Positions 63,475-64,000 of a stretch of 64,000 nucleotides of DNA are shown piece by piece. The notes below the pieces were generated by a model. The model did not search any database. It was given only the letters and a program-made list of their open reading frames with translations, and was not told where the DNA came from. Position 1 is the first letter of the stretch. Each line of letters opens with the position of its first letter. Source of the stretch: Nitrobacter winogradskyi Nb-255 (GTDB taxonomy: Bacteria > Pseudomonadota > Alphaproteobacteria > Rhizobiales > Xanthobacteraceae); assembly GCF_000012725.1 (NCBI RefSeq), contig NC_007406.1, positions 1-64,000 of the forward strand, read 5' to 3'. Position numbers and translations under genes: made by a program.

Positions 63475-64000
63475 CTACGCCGGCGGCGTGCCGTTTTCCG
63501 ACAGCACGTGGCCGGCGAGATACAGCGATCCCGTGATCAGGATGCGCGGCGGAATCTCATAAGCGAGCCGCGCGACCGATCGCAGCGCGGCGGCGACGCT
63601 CACCGCGGTTTCGGCGCGCATGTCGAGCGCGCGCACCGCTTCCGCCAGTACCTCCGGCGGCATCGCGTTCTCCATGTTCGGAATCGGCACGGCAATGACA
63701 TGCCGCGTCAGGCCGGCGAAGTTGGCGAGAAAACCCTTCGCGTCCTTGTTGCCCATCATGCCTGTTATCACCACCAGCGGTCGCGACACCCGCTCCTCGA
63801 GATCGCCGAGCGCCGCCGCCGCGATCCGCCCGCCATCGGCATTGTGCCCGCCGTCGAGCCAGAGCTCGGCGTCGCGCGGCGCCTGATCCACGATCCGGCC
63901 GGATGTCAGCCGCTGCATCCGCGCCGGCCATTCCGCGCCGGTGACGCCGCGCTCGAACGCCGTTGTCTCGATCGAGAAGCGATCCTGCGCCCGCAGCGTC
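63475..64000 (-). CDS. folC: Folylpolyglutamate/dihydrofolate synthase FolC, C-terminal part (runs off window)
   Basis: Only the last 174 or so codons are inside; the start lies beyond 64000. The glutamate-ligase C-terminal domain is seen: TGAEWPARMQRL, LWLDGGHNADGG, LVVITGMMGNKDAKGFL and ILITGSLYLAGHVLSE. FolC adds glutamate to dihydropteroate or folates. Convergent with trxA. A degenerate ATGCCCGG-type palindrome lies downstream (about 63383-63455). Confidence 0.92.
   Translation of the reverse strand, partial: TLRAQDRFSIETTAFERGVTGAEWPARMQRLTSGRIVDQAPRDAELWLDGGHNADGGRIAAAALGDLEERVSRPLVVITGMMGNKDAKGFLANFAGLTRHVIAVPIPNMENAMPPEVLAEAVRALDMRAETAVSVAAALRSVARLAYEIPPRILITGSLYLAGHVLSENGTPPA

Overview
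The window is a 64 kb, GC-rich stretch of an alphaproteobacterial chromosome starting just upstream of dnaA. Gene content and order point to Nitrobacteraceae/Bradyrhizobiaceae: dnaA-dnaN-recF-gyrB; tsaB-rimI-fur-miaB-phoH-ybeY-corC-lnt; trmB-rimP-nusA-ylxR-infB-rbfA-truB-rpsO-pnp; fabA-fabB-fabI divergent from a heme-motif Irr; ubiE-ubiB-coaBC-dut; divL-tsaE/amgK-murU-addB-addA-trxA-folC. The genus is inferred (Nitrobacter, Bradyrhizobium or Rhodopseudomonas type; Nitrobacter seems most likely), not proven. Almost everything is core housekeeping; the only mobile gene is one IS5-family element.

Layout. 1-7.3 kb: replication initiation, sliding clamp, recombination and gyrase. 7.3-12 kb: accessory genes (PAN-domain secreted protein, IS5-family element, universal stress protein, NifU-like Fe-S scaffold, L,D-transpeptidase-like DUF2778 protein). 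12-21.2 kb: tRNA modification (tsaB, miaB, trmB), ribosome maturation (rimI, ybeY), Fur, PhoH, CBS-domain protein, lipoprotein N-acyltransferase, XRE regulator. 21.3-31.9 kb: the translation/transcription operon rimP to pnp. 32-35.4 kb: OxyR divergent from catalase-peroxidase KatG. 35.6-40 kb: glutathione transferase, unsaturated fatty-acid synthesis (fabA, fabB, fabI) and Irr. 40-45.6 kb: SH3 protein, hydroxyacid dehydrogenase, MoeB-like E1, a degenerate protease with a peptidoglycan-binding domain, and MutM. 45.7-50 kb: ubiquinone genes and coaBC-dut. 50-64 kb: the DivL-type kinase, peptidoglycan recycling (AmgK/MurU), AddAB, thioredoxin and the end of folC.

What stands out is non-coding architecture invading genes. 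A 106-bp element of two palindromic modules occurs complete between nusA and ylxR and again, in the opposite orientation, inside the addA reading frame, where it is translated without breaking the gene; a 51-bp half copy follows katG. The two complete copies differ by paired, compensatory changes in one hairpin. A second set of modular repeats with nested palindromes fills most intergenic gaps, and the IS element sits in a CTAG site at a boundary of one of them. Two fusions are notable: a FitA-like antitoxin ribbon-helix-helix fused in frame to CoaBC, with nine C residues at the junction, and TsaE fused to an AmgK-like kinase next to murU. The DivL homologue carries tyrosine where a histidine kinase has its phospho-acceptor histidine. 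A perfect TTAA-N7-TTAA CtrA-type site lies between the L,D-transpeptidase-like gene and tsaB. The usual metK gene is not seen between the XRE regulator and trmB.
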